NCBI GenBank assembly: GCA_963815775.1 | Contig: CAWFIB010000021.1 | Span: 124,001 to 188,000, forward strand | Source: CAVVDY01 sp963815775 | Lineage (GTDB): Bacteria > Acidobacteriota > Terriglobia > Terriglobales > Acidobacteriaceae | Direction: 5' to 3' | Length of the DNA stretch: 64,000 bases | Shown here: piece after piece, positions 9,165 through 16,653 of the stretch | Position numbering within the stretch: the first letter of the stretch is position 1 | How the letters are laid out: the number at the start of each line of letters is the position of its first letter | Position numbers and translations under genes: made by a program | Notes under the pieces: generated by a model | What the model was told of the DNA's origin: nothing | The model's input: only the letters and a program-made list of their open reading frames with translations | Databases searched by the model: none

Positions 9165-10522
9165 GCGCCGCGGGCGTCTCGAACGAGGTTGTGCGCGAAC
9201 TGGAGGCGATATGTGGAGAAGAACACGTTCCTAAGGACCGGATTTTGCCTTGGATTGAGGAGGCGGTGAGACAGGCCGGACGAATCCCCAATCCATCCCT
9301 GCCCGTGCGAGTCCATCCCGGCTCGGTGGAGGAGGTCGCCGCCATCTTGAGGCTCGCCAATGCGCGAGGATTTAGTGTGTCGCCGGTCGGGTCCAACCGG
9401 GGAGCTGCTTCCCACTGGAATGCCGAGGTCCTCCTCTACACCGATCGCCTTTCGGAGATCGAGCACTACGACCCTGCAGACCTGACCGTCGGAGTTGGCG
9501 CGGGCATGAGCGTGGGACAACTGAACGCGCTGGTCGGGGCCGACAACCTCATGTTCGCCTGTGATCCTGCCAATCCAGAGTGTGCAACCATCGGTGGAGT
9601 GCTTGCGGCGGCAAAACATGGCCCGCTGCGCCACGGCTACGGTGCGGTGCGCGATTTCTGCATCGGGATTCGCTTTGTGGCCGGGGATGGGCGCAAGGCC
9701 AAGGGCGGAGGCCGTGTGGTCAAGAATGTGGCCGGATACGACCTGATGAAGCTGTTCATCGGCAGCTATGGAACGCTGGCGGTCATCACGTCGGCGAGCT
9801 TCAAGCTGTTTCCCACGCCACGTCAGACGCGAACCTTTATCGCCGAGTTCTCTTCTTGGCAGGAGACGTTGAAGTTTCGCGACTTGATCGTGCGCTCGCC
9901 GCTATCCCCCATGTGTTTGGAGCTGATCTCTCCCGAAGCACGCGTGCTCATGCGTCCTGAGAACAGTGATGACGGCTGGGTAATCTGTGTTCGTGCAGCT
10001 GGCAGCAATGCGGTGCTGGTCCGTTATCGCAAGGAACTCGGATCGGCCGTGACACGCGAATTGGAAGGTGATGCTGAGACGAACATGTGGAAGGCGATAG
10101 CAGATTTCCCGTTGTTCGATGATCTTGATCGCCGCTACGCACTAAGGTCGAACACCATTCCCGGCGGACCGAGATCGCCATCCGCGTTGCCCGGCCGGTG
10201 GAGCCCCAGCCTCATATCCATCTTCGCTCCGCCCGCTGAGTTGCGGTCCGTGTTAAAGCTGTTCGATGAGTTTTTTCATCCCGAGACGACGAAGTTAGGC
10301 ATTGTCGGCAGGGTTGGGATTGGTCACCTACTCGTGCACTTCGCCACCAGCGGCCCGGACAGCAATTTCCTGAGGAGATTGCGTGAGCGTCTGCCGCATT
10401 CGGTGCAGCTCCGCTACCGATGGGAAGGCGCGTGGATCGAACGGGAGTGCCGCGCTCAGCTGCGCGCTGTGCAGCAGGCGCTAGATCCCAACAACGTCTT
10501 ACGCGGGAGGGAACTCTTCTGA
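9161..10522 (+). CDS. glcE: Glycolate oxidase FAD-binding subunit GlcE
   Basis: GlcE is the second FAD-binding subunit of glycolate oxidase, required for activity but not itself catalytic in E. coli. It keeps the FAD domain (VSPVGSNRGAASHWN; CATIGGVLAAAKHGPLRHGYG; KGGGRVVKNVAGYDLMKLFIGSYG, split at GYD) and ends in the family-typical ALDPNNVLRGRELF. I start it at the GTG at 9161. It overlaps the glcD stop by four bases (GTGA) and follows AGGAGGG at 9151-9157. The longer frame from 9107 would overlap glcD by 58 bases and adds an unconserved basic leader. The result is 453 residues, longer than the ~350 of E. coli GlcE. Confidence 0.88.
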   Translation: MSAAGVSNEVVRELEAICGEEHVPKDRILPWIEEAVRQAGRIPNPSLPVRVHPGSVEEVAAILRLANARGFSVSPVGSNRGAASHWNAEVLLYTDRLSEIEHYDPADLTVGVGAGMSVGQLNALVGADNLMFACDPANPECATIGGVLAAAKHGPLRHGYGAVRDFCIGIRFVAGDGRKAKGGGRVVKNVAGYDLMKLFIGSYGTLAVITSASFKLFPTPRQTRTFIAEFSSWQETLKFRDLIVRSPLSPMCLELISPEARVLMRPENSDDGWVICVRAAGSNAVLVRYRKELGSAVTRELEGDAETNMWKAIADFPLFDDLDRRYALRSNTIPGGPRSPSALPGRWSPSLISIFAPPAELRSVLKLFDEFFHPETTKLGIVGRVGIGHLLVHFATSGPDSNFLRRLRERLPHSVQLRYRWEGAWIERECRAQLRAVQQALDPNNVLRGRELF

Positions 10523-11823
10523 CCATCGTTGCCGACAAGACAGAGACGCAGCGCTCGAACTTCTCGCCTCACGAGAAACCGACGTGGGACGTGTACTCGC
10601 GCTGCATCCACTGCGGGTTGTGTCTGGATCAGTGTCCCACCTATCGCGCGCTGGGCACGGAAATGGATTCGCCGCGCGGCCGCATTTACCAGATCGTGCA
10701 AGTCGACATGGGTAAGCTGGCGCTGTCCGATTCCTTCGTCACGCATATCGACCGCTGCCTGGGCTGCTTGAACTGCCAGTCGGCATGCCCTTCGGGTGTG
10801 CAGTATGGTGCGCTGCTGGAGCGCGCGCGACTACAGATCGAGGCGAACTTCCGCCGTCCATGGCTGCAGCGCAGGGTGCGCGCGCACTTCTACAACAAAG
10901 TCCTGCCCTCATTCTCGCGACTGGCGTTTCATGCGCGAATGGTGCGCTTCTACCAGCAATCGGGTTTGCAGGGGCTGGCCCGTGCTACGGGTCTGCTGAA
11001 ACTCTTGGGCGTGGCGGAGCTCGACGCGCTTTCCCCGCACATGGAGAGCCGTTTCTCCTTCAAGGACCTGGGCGAAATTTATCCCGCGGAAGGCGAGCGC
11101 CGCGGCCGCGTGGCTCTGCTCATCGGCTGCATCGGCAGCGTCGCGTTTGCCGAACTCAATCGCGCAACTATCCGCGTGCTGACGAAGAACGGCGTCGAAG
11201 TCCAGATTCCTGCGCATCAGAGCTGCTGCGGAGGCTTGCACCTGCACGCCGGGCTTCTGGACGGTGCCCGCGCCCAGGCGCGGCGCAACATCGACGCCAT
11301 GCTCAGCCCGGAGTTCGACGCCATCGTGACCAATGCGGCGGGATGCGGTTCGACCATGAAGGAGTACGCCGGCCTGCTCGCGGAGGACGCTACGTACGCA
11401 GTGCGCGCCCAGGAGTTCACGGCGAAGGTGCGCGATGTAAATGAGCATCTGGCGGAGCTGGGCCTGCGGCCGCCCAAGCGCAAGCTTGAAGCCAGAGTGA
11501 CTTATCAGGATCCCTGCCACCTGGCGCACGCCCAGGGGGTGCGTGCTGCGCCCCGGCAGTTGCTGAAGCATGTCGGCGCAAAGCTGGTCGAGTCGCCACG
11601 TCCCGACACCTGCTGTGGCAGCGCCGGCGTCTACAACGTGGTGCAGAACGAAATCTCGATGAAGATCCTCGACGAGAAGATGGGATTCATCGCCAGCGTC
11701 TCGCCCGAGATCATCGCCACCGCCAACGTAGGATGCATGCTGCAATATCGCGCCGGCATTGAGCGCGCGCACCTGAAAGCGCGCGTGGCACACGTCATCG
11801 AACTGCTCGACGAGGCGTATTAA
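10519..11823 (+). CDS. glcF: Glycolate oxidase iron-sulfur subunit GlcF
   Basis: GlcF passes electrons from the flavoprotein subunits to the membrane quinone pool. Two ferredoxin-type clusters are visible, CIHCGLCLDQCPTY and CLGCLNCQSACPSG. Two cysteine-rich CCG domains follow, with HQSCCGGLHLHAG and RPDTCCGSAGVYN. The start is unusual: the only start-like codon coupled to glcE is a CTG at 10519, overlapping the glcE stop as CTGA and preceded by GGGAGGG at 10505-10511. This mirrors the GTGA junction upstream. The ATG-like start at 10420 would place 99 bases inside glcE and yields a non-conserved leader. The family call is firm; the start is a choice. Confidence 0.92.
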   Translation: MTIVADKTETQRSNFSPHEKPTWDVYSRCIHCGLCLDQCPTYRALGTEMDSPRGRIYQIVQVDMGKLALSDSFVTHIDRCLGCLNCQSACPSGVQYGALLERARLQIEANFRRPWLQRRVRAHFYNKVLPSFSRLAFHARMVRFYQQSGLQGLARATGLLKLLGVAELDALSPHMESRFSFKDLGEIYPAEGERRGRVALLIGCIGSVAFAELNRATIRVLTKNGVEVQIPAHQSCCGGLHLHAGLLDGARAQARRNIDAMLSPEFDAIVTNAAGCGSTMKEYAGLLAEDATYAVRAQEFTAKVRDVNEHLAELGLRPPKRKLEARVTYQDPCHLAHAQGVRAAPRQLLKHVGAKLVESPRPDTCCGSAGVYNVVQNEISMKILDEKMGFIASVSPEIIATANVGCMLQYRAGIERAHLKARVAHVIELLDEAY

Positions 11824-11871
11824 TTAGCAATTAGCAATTAGCAATTAGCAATTGGCAATTAGCAATTGGCA
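11823..11871. repeat. Seven tandem copies of a 7-bp unit (ATTAGCA)
   Basis: ATTAGCA is repeated seven times in phase starting at the last base of the glcF stop codon; the fifth and seventh copies read ATTGGCA. It is not coding. A number this low with two variants suggests a slippage-prone microsatellite rather than a protein-binding array. Confidence 0.85.
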
Positions 11872-11928
11872 ATTTGCTCTCACCACTTACGGATAGTCTG
11901 ATTAAGCCCGATCATCGAAGACCCTCAG

Positions 11929-11981
11929 GGGCTAAAGCCCAGCTTTATTCGAGCCACTTACGGACGGCCTGAAGGCCGTCC
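11929..11981. repeat. Two REP-like hairpins downstream of glcF
   Basis: The first is GGGC-TAAA-GCCC (11929-11940). The second is an 8-bp stem GGACGGCC / GGCCGTCC around TGAA (11962-11981). They belong to the loop-conserved, stem-variable hairpin set seen at several other intergenic sites in this window. They may also end transcription between the convergent glcF and DUF218 genes. Confidence 0.7.
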
Positions 11982-12052
11982 CCTTCAAAGCCCGGACTTT
12001 AATCAGACCTTCCCTAAGCTAAGTGCTAAGACCCAACACGAACCGCGCCCTT

Positions 12053-12619
12053 CTACGTCACGTGCGCCCGGTAGAGCAGATAGCTGAAGGCCTCGCGGGA
12101 GGCGGCGAGGAAGCGTCCCCAGAAGGTTTTCGGCACCGACTCGGGGCGAGGTGAAATGTAGGCGGTGACTCCCAGGCGCTGCATCATGCGCTTGGCGCGG
12201 AACATGTGGTAGGCGTCGCTGACCAGCAACACGCTGTTCAAGCCATTGGCCCGCATGATGGTTGCGGTGCGCTGCGTGGATTCGTCAGTATTGTCGGCCT
12301 GGGTTTCGCCGATGAGGTCGGCGTCGGGAACTCCGCGGGCCATCAGGTAGTCGCGTCCCACCTGTCCCTCGCTGTAGTGCGGGTCTCCGCCGGCGCCGCC
12401 GCTGGTAATGATCAGCGGAGCCTTGCCTTCTGCAAAGAGCTTATAGGCGTGATCGAGGCGGGCCCGGTAGACCGGCGACGGCCGGCCGGAGTATTCCGCC
12501 GCGCCCAGCACGAGGATGCAATCCGCCTTGTACGGCTGATTGATGGTTCCCTCGCGCATGATCTGGGCGGTGAGGCCGAGGAACCCGACCCCTACGGCCG
12601 CGACTGCGATGACGAGCAG
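12053..12619 (-). CDS. YdcF/SanA-type DUF218 protein, probable membrane anchor
   Basis: This is a DUF218 (YdcF/SanA/ElyC) protein, a family linked to envelope and peptidoglycan-precursor metabolism with poorly defined chemistry. The conserved blocks are CILVLGAAEYSGRPSPV, PLIITSGGAGGD, SEGQVGRDYLMARGV, ADNTDESTQRTA and LLVSDAYHMFRAKRM. The ATG at 12559 gives a 168-residue protein lacking the usual N-terminal membrane segment. The frame stays open upstream and encodes WLLVIAVAAVGVGFLGL, a convincing transmembrane helix, but contains no ATG, GTG or TTG. I therefore extend to the CTG at 12619, which is tentative. It lies downstream of sua5 on the same strand, so the pair may be an operon. Confidence 0.72.
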   Translation of the reverse strand: MLVIAVAAVGVGFLGLTAQIMREGTINQPYKADCILVLGAAEYSGRPSPVYRARLDHAYKLFAEGKAPLIITSGGAGGDPHYSEGQVGRDYLMARGVPDADLIGETQADNTDESTQRTATIMRANGLNSVLLVSDAYHMFRAKRMMQRLGVTAYISPRPESVPKTFWGRFLAASREAFSYLLYRAHVT

Positions 12620-12663
12620 CCAGCGAATACGATGTGATTTGGAAGCGGCGGCTCCCGTGGTAA

Positions 12664-13311
12664 CTACTCCTGCCCTAGCAACTCTGCGATCTCATCATAA
12701 GGAATGGCCCCCTGCCGCAAGATGCGCCAGTGTCCGTCTTCGCTGGTGAGATCGACGATAGTGGAGGCGATTTCGCGCGGCGACTGGCCGCCATCGACAA
12801 TGACCGGCAAACAATCGCCAAGCTGGTCGCGTACTGCCTGCGCGGTGGTGCATTCCGCTTCGCCGTGCAGATTGGCCGAGGTGGCGGTAATGGGAAGGCC
12901 CGAAGCGCGAATAATGGCCAGCGCGACTTCTGCCGCCGGCACACGCAGCGCAACGTTGCCCGTATTGGCGGTGACTTTTAGCGGCACCTTGGGATCGGCC
13001 TTCACGATGATGGTCAGCGGTCCGGGCCAGAAGCGGCGCGCCAGAAGATAGAAGGCATCCGGCACCGGCCAGGCCAGCTCGGCCGCCTGATCGACCGACT
13101 CGGTCAGCAGGGAAAGCGGCTTGTGCCGCGAGCGGGTCTTGATCTCATAGATGCGGTCGACGGCATGCAGGTTAAACGGGTCAGCCGCCAGGCCGTAGAA
13201 GGTATCGGTGGGCATCCCCAGGACGACGCCCGAGCGGATTTTCTCGGCGGCGTACGTCACCAGCGACGGTTCCGGACTGCTGGGATTGATCTTTACAATT
13301 TCGGGGCGCAA
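12664..13311 (-). CDS. L-threonylcarbamoyladenylate synthase (Sua5/YciO/YrdC)
   Basis: The enzyme makes threonylcarbamoyl-AMP from threonine, bicarbonate and ATP, the first step of t6A tRNA modification. Typical YrdC motifs are VVLGMPTDTFYGLAADP, IYEIKTRSRHKPLSLL (the KxR and K residues line the ATP site), FWPGPLTIIV, VALRVPAAEVALAII, PITATSANLHGE and STIVDL. This is the short form without the C-terminal Sua5 domain. The frame is open to a TTG at 13374, but the sequence before LRPEIVKINPSS is not family-like. A TTG at 13311 preceded by CGAGG gives ~215 residues, the usual size. It is divergent from the RNA methyltransferase gene. Confidence 0.88.
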   Translation of the reverse strand: MRPEIVKINPSSPEPSLVTYAAEKIRSGVVLGMPTDTFYGLAADPFNLHAVDRIYEIKTRSRHKPLSLLTESVDQAAELAWPVPDAFYLLARRFWPGPLTIIVKADPKVPLKVTANTGNVALRVPAAEVALAIIRASGLPITATSANLHGEAECTTAQAVRDQLGDCLPVIVDGGQSPREIASTIVDLTSEDGHWRILRQGAIPYDEIAELLGQE

Positions 13312-13460
13312 CCGAGCCTCGCGCAGTGATCGATGGTTTTGCGGTGAGAAAACACAAGCTACCGCCTCGATCAACAGTAAGGCAGCAGATTATCATGTCG
13401 GGCACGGTTTCGCGCGCGGGGTTTGCCGGCATTGTAGGATTGCTTCCGGTATTGGAACTC

Positions 13461-14288
13461 ATGGCCGACAGTGCTCAAGCTGACATGCAGGACCGGCTGC
13501 GACCGGTGAGCAGCCGCAACAACGCGGTGGTCAAAGAGCTTCGCCGCGCCTTCCACGAGGCGACGCCGAATGAACAAGGCGAAGTCGCCGTCGAAGGAGT
13601 GCATCTGGTCGAGGAGGCGATCCGCTCCAGCCTGCGGCTGAGCGCGGTTTTCTTCGCCGAATCGGCGCGCGAGCGTGCCCACAAGCTGCTGCCTCAGCTT
13701 GCCAAGCACACGCAAACCCTGCTGCTGCCCGACGACGTGTTCTCCAGCGCTGCTCCAACCGAGACGCCGCAGGGCGTTGCTGCGCTGGTGCAGGTCAAAA
13801 CCCATTCGATGGCCGAACTCATGAGAGTGCAGCCGGCTTTGTTGGTGGTTGCTGCCGGGCTGCAGGATCCGGGGAATCTGGGAACCATTGCGCGCTCGGG
13901 TGAGGCTTTCGGCGCGACTGGATTGCTGCTGGCGGAGAAGACGGTCAGCCCATGGAACTGGAAGTCGCTGCGGGCTTCGGCGGGATCGCTGTTCCGGCTT
14001 CCAGTGGCGAAGGTGGAAATCGCTTCGGCACTGGCGCAGCTCAGGGAACAGGGAATTGCGGTGCTGGCCACATCGTCACACAAGGGAACTCCGATCGCCG
14101 ATGCTGACCTCAAGCGGCCGATTGCGCTCATCATCGGCAACGAAGGAGCAGGCGTGCCAAAGGATGTCCTCGCGCAGGTGGATGAGGTGGTTGCGATTCC
14201 ACACTCGGATAAAGTCGAATCGCTGAACGCCGCCATCGCCGCGTCGCTGGTGCTGTATGAGGCGAGTCGGCAGCGGAAGATAGATTGA
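13461..14288 (+). CDS. SpoU/TrmH-family RNA 2'-O-methyltransferase
   Basis: This is a SPOUT-class methyltransferase that uses S-adenosylmethionine to methylate ribose 2'-OH in tRNA or rRNA. An N-terminal RNA-binding SpoU substrate-binding domain (VEGVHLVEEAIRSSLRLSAVFF) precedes the knotted catalytic domain. That domain has GLQDPGNLGTIARSGEAFGA, SLRASAGSLFRLPV, IIGNEGAGVP and IPHSDKVESLNAAIAASLVLYE, the three classical motifs. The ATG at 13461 is chosen because the longer frame from 13326 overlaps sua5 and is not conserved. The ATG at 13485 is also possible. The exact target nucleotide is unknown. The stop falls inside the left copy of the repeat that flanks the next gene. Confidence 0.9.
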   Translation: MADSAQADMQDRLRPVSSRNNAVVKELRRAFHEATPNEQGEVAVEGVHLVEEAIRSSLRLSAVFFAESARERAHKLLPQLAKHTQTLLLPDDVFSSAAPTETPQGVAALVQVKTHSMAELMRVQPALLVVAAGLQDPGNLGTIARSGEAFGATGLLLAEKTVSPWNWKSLRASAGSLFRLPVAKVEIASALAQLREQGIAVLATSSHKGTPIADADLKRPIALIIGNEGAGVPKDVLAQVDEVVAIPHSDKVESLNAAIAASLVLYEASRQRKID

Positions 14289-14314
14289 ACCACAGAGGCA
14301 CGGAGGCACTGAGG
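14285..14314 (+). repeat. Dispersed CACRGAG repeat, left copy (inverted relative to 14790-14825)
   Basis: The sequence reads ACCACAGAGGCACGGAGG followed by CACTGAGG. Its reverse complement is found again at 14790-14825, and related copies are at 16191-16226 and 20788-20860. The unit is built of ~8-9 base steps (CACRGAGR). It overlaps the stop codon of the RNA methyltransferase gene. Confidence 0.8.
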
Positions 14315-14350
14315 AATAGAATCAGAAGAGTGCGAAGCCGGAGATCGCTT

Positions 14351-14785
14351 ATGTCCGACAGACCGCTTGCTGCGTTACAAGGTGCACCCGCCCAGCCCAA
14401 ATGGAAGACGCCACATCAGCATCAATCTGTTACGTCCGAAATCATCGCCGCCGCCATTGAAGTGCATCGCGCACTCGGGCCTGGGCTTCTGGAGTCCGCC
14501 TATCAGGCCGCGATGTGCCGAGAGTTGTCACTAAGAGGAATCGCCTTCATTCAACAAGTTGACATGCCGCTCTCCTACAAGGGTGTAAAGCTGGATTGCG
14601 GTTATCGGATAGACCTGGTTGTGGGCAACCTGGTGGTCATAGAGCTGAAGGCTGTACAAGAGATCCTCCCTGTGCATGAAGCACAGTTGCTGACCTACCT
14701 CCACCTCACCGGGATGCGAGTAGGTCTGCTGATTAACTTCAATGTGGCTGTCTTGAAAAATGGCATCCGCCGCAGGGTCTTGTGA
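14351..14785 (+). CDS. GxxExxY protein
   Basis: This is a small protein of the GxxExxY family (about 125-145 residues), whose function is unknown. The defining motif is GLLESAY, preceded by IIAAAIEVHRALGPG. It is followed by YRIDLVVGNLVVIELKAV, which resembles the D...ExK core of PD-(D/E)XK nucleases. The end, LLTYLHLTGMRVGLLINFNV...GIRRRVL, is also characteristic. I start at the ATG at 14351 (CGGAGAT upstream). The longer frame from the TTG at 14285 would translate the flanking repeat. Inverted repeat copies lie on both sides and the unit fits exactly between the methyltransferase stop and the rarA start. Confidence 0.88.
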   Translation: MSDRPLAALQGAPAQPKWKTPHQHQSVTSEIIAAAIEVHRALGPGLLESAYQAAMCRELSLRGIAFIQQVDMPLSYKGVKLDCGYRIDLVVGNLVVIELKAVQEILPVHEAQLLTYLHLTGMRVGLLINFNVAVLKNGIRRRVL

Positions 14786-14789
14786 ATAG

Positions 14790-14825
14790 TTTTCTCCATG
14801 CCTCTGTGTCTCTGTGGTGAATTGA
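14790..14825 (-). repeat. Dispersed CACRGAG repeat, right copy
   Basis: CCTCTGTGTCTCTGTGGTGA is the reverse complement of the copy at 14285-14314 with a few mismatches. It ends three bases before the rarA start codon, so it occupies the rarA leader and leaves little room for a standard Shine-Dalgarno sequence. Confidence 0.8.
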
Positions 14826-14828
14826 TCC

Positions 14829-16253
14829 GTGGGACTCTTTCAAAATATCCCGGCCGATGAGCCTATCGACAAGTCGCGGCCCCTGGCTGATCGCATGCGC
14901 CCGCGCACGCTCGACGAGTTTGTCGGGCAGGAGCACATTCTCGGTCCGGGTAGAGCGCTGCGAGTGCAGATCGAGCGCGATGATACCGGCTCAGTCATCT
15001 TCTGGGGACCTCCCGGCGTGGGCAAGACCACGCTGGCCAAAATCATCGCGCGCATGACGCACGCCGACTTCATCGAGTTCTCGGCAGTGCTGAGCGGCAT
15101 CAAGGAAATCAAGCAGGTCATGGCCGATGCCGAGCGCGCGCGGCAGTACGGCACGCGCACCATCGTGTTTGTCGATGAAGTGCATCGCTTCAACAAGGCC
15201 CAGCAGGATGCATTTCTTCCCTACGTCGAGAAAGGCAGCATTCGGTTGATCGGCGCGACCACGGAGAATCCGTCGTTCGAGGTGATCTCCGCCCTGCTGT
15301 CGCGCTGCCGGGTCTACCTGCTGAGGTCGCTGACTGAGGAGCAGATTGTCACACTGTTGCAGCGCGCACTGGCCGACAAGGAGCGAGGGCTCGGCGATCT
15401 GAATCTTGTCGCCGACGAGGATGCGCTACGCAAGATCGCAGCCTACTCCAGCGGCGACGCGCGCAGCGCCTACAACGCTCTCGAAGTTGCTGCGACGCTG
15501 GCGCGCGAGGCGAGCAAAGACGGCAAGCCGGCGCGGATCGACGATGCCATCGCCACCGGCGCGCTGCAAAAGCGCGTGCTGATGTATGACAAGGCAGGCG
15601 AAGAGCACTACAACCTGATCTCCGCGCTGCACAAGAGCGTGCGCAACAGCGATCCTGACGCGGCACTGTACTGGCTGGCGCGCATGATCGAAGCCGGAGA
15701 AGACGGACTCTACATCGCCCGGCGCGTGGTGCGCATGGCCAGCGAAGACATCGGCCTGGCCGATCCCAACGCGCTGGGCATCACCCTGGCCGCCCGTGAC
15801 GCGGTGGACTTCCTTGGCATGCCGGAGGCAAACCTGGCGCTGGCGCAGGCTGTGGTATATCTGTGCGCGGCGCCGAAGTCGAACGCGCTCTACACCGCCT
15901 ACGGCGCGGTGCAGGAAGATGTGGAACGCACCGCTCAGGAGCCGGTTCCACTCCACCTGCGCAATGCGCCGACCGGATTGATGAAGGCCTTCGGCTATGG
16001 CCAGGGCTATCAGTACGCGCACGATGTGGAAGGCAAGGTCGCCGACATGCAATGCCTGCCCGACAACCTGAAAGACCGCGTCTACTACCATCCCACAAGC
16101 GAAGGCATCGAGGCGCGCATCAAGGCCCGGCTGGAAGAGATCAAGCGGGTGAAGAGAGAAGCTCAGCATGGAGGTACGGAAGAAAAATCACACCACGGAG
16201 ACACGGAGGACACCGAGAAAGAAGAGGGCAAAAAATCGCGTAGACAGAAATAG
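14829..16253 (+). CDS. rarA: Replication-associated recombination protein A (RarA/MgsA)
   Basis: This AAA+ ATPase, related to clamp-loader subunits and RuvB, acts at stalled replication forks. Conserved parts are RPRTLDEFVGQEHILGPG, Walker A FWGPPGVGKTTLAKII (~residues 55-70), IVFVDEVHRFNKAQQDAFLP (Walker B), ATTENPSFEVISALLSRCRV (sensor 1 and arginine finger) and the C-terminal tetramerisation part (MASEDIGLADPNAL...VYLCAAPKSNALYTAY). It starts at GTG 14829 immediately after a repeat. The last ~30 residues (HGGTEEKSHHGDTEDTEKEE...) are not family sequence but translation of a repeat copy at 16191-16226. The protein is 474 residues against ~440 usual. Confidence 0.95.
   Translation: MGLFQNIPADEPIDKSRPLADRMRPRTLDEFVGQEHILGPGRALRVQIERDDTGSVIFWGPPGVGKTTLAKIIARMTHADFIEFSAVLSGIKEIKQVMADAERARQYGTRTIVFVDEVHRFNKAQQDAFLPYVEKGSIRLIGATTENPSFEVISALLSRCRVYLLRSLTEEQIVTLLQRALADKERGLGDLNLVADEDALRKIAAYSSGDARSAYNALEVAATLAREASKDGKPARIDDAIATGALQKRVLMYDKAGEEHYNLISALHKSVRNSDPDAALYWLARMIEAGEDGLYIARRVVRMASEDIGLADPNALGITLAARDAVDFLGMPEANLALAQAVVYLCAAPKSNALYTAYGAVQEDVERTAQEPVPLHLRNAPTGLMKAFGYGQGYQYAHDVEGKVADMQCLPDNLKDRVYYHPTSEGIEARIKARLEEIKRVKREAQHGGTEEKSHHGDTEDTEKEEGKKSRRQK
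16191..16226 (+). repeat. Dispersed CACRGAG repeat inside rarA 3' end
   Basis: CACCACGGAGACACGGAGG followed by ACACCGAG lies in the same orientation as the copy at 14285. It is read in frame as HHGDTEDTE at the end of rarA and has replaced or extended the original C-terminus. Confidence 0.8.
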
Positions 16254-16653
16254 GCAGGATCAGACTACAACGGCGGCCGCTGGTTGGCGGCCGCCATTGG
16301 CGCTCAGCCACGTACTGCTCTATGGAAGCGCATGCAAGATCGAACGTCGCGGTACTCGCTTCGGCCTCTGACGCGACGTCGCTTCTTGCGCCGGCGCGGC
16401 TGCCCGCGATTCCGAACAGGAGAGGTTGTGCAGGTGGATCGCCAGAGTGGATTAGAACGGATTAAGAGTCAGGTTCGTATGCCCGGGTTGACCGGCATGG
16501 CAGACCGCTGAAAAAGTCGAAAACGTTGATCTCGCCGACAGGCGTCGGCTCGCGATGTCAAAAATAAGGGGATTGCAACGGCACAGCTGAAGCTGCGCCC
16601 CTTCAAAACGTGGTTACACGTAGTTTTTCAGCAACCTGATGGGGTAGTGAGTT
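16254..16653. other. 400-bp intergenic region with two hairpins
   Basis: No gene is supported. A 9-bp GC stem (GGCGGCCGC / GCGGCCGCC, loop TGGTTG) at 16272-16295 may end the rarA transcript, though it lacks a T-run. At 16577-16601 an imperfect hairpin reads GGCACAGC-TGAA-GCTGCGCC and belongs to the REP-like set. The phrases CTGAAAAAGTC (16509) and GTAGTTTTTCAGCA (16620) form a distant inverted pair around it. Confidence 0.65.

Noticed and set aside
11823..11871. Tandem ATTAGCA repeat as a CRISPR array
   Set aside because: The units are 7 bases with no spacers and no cas genes are near.
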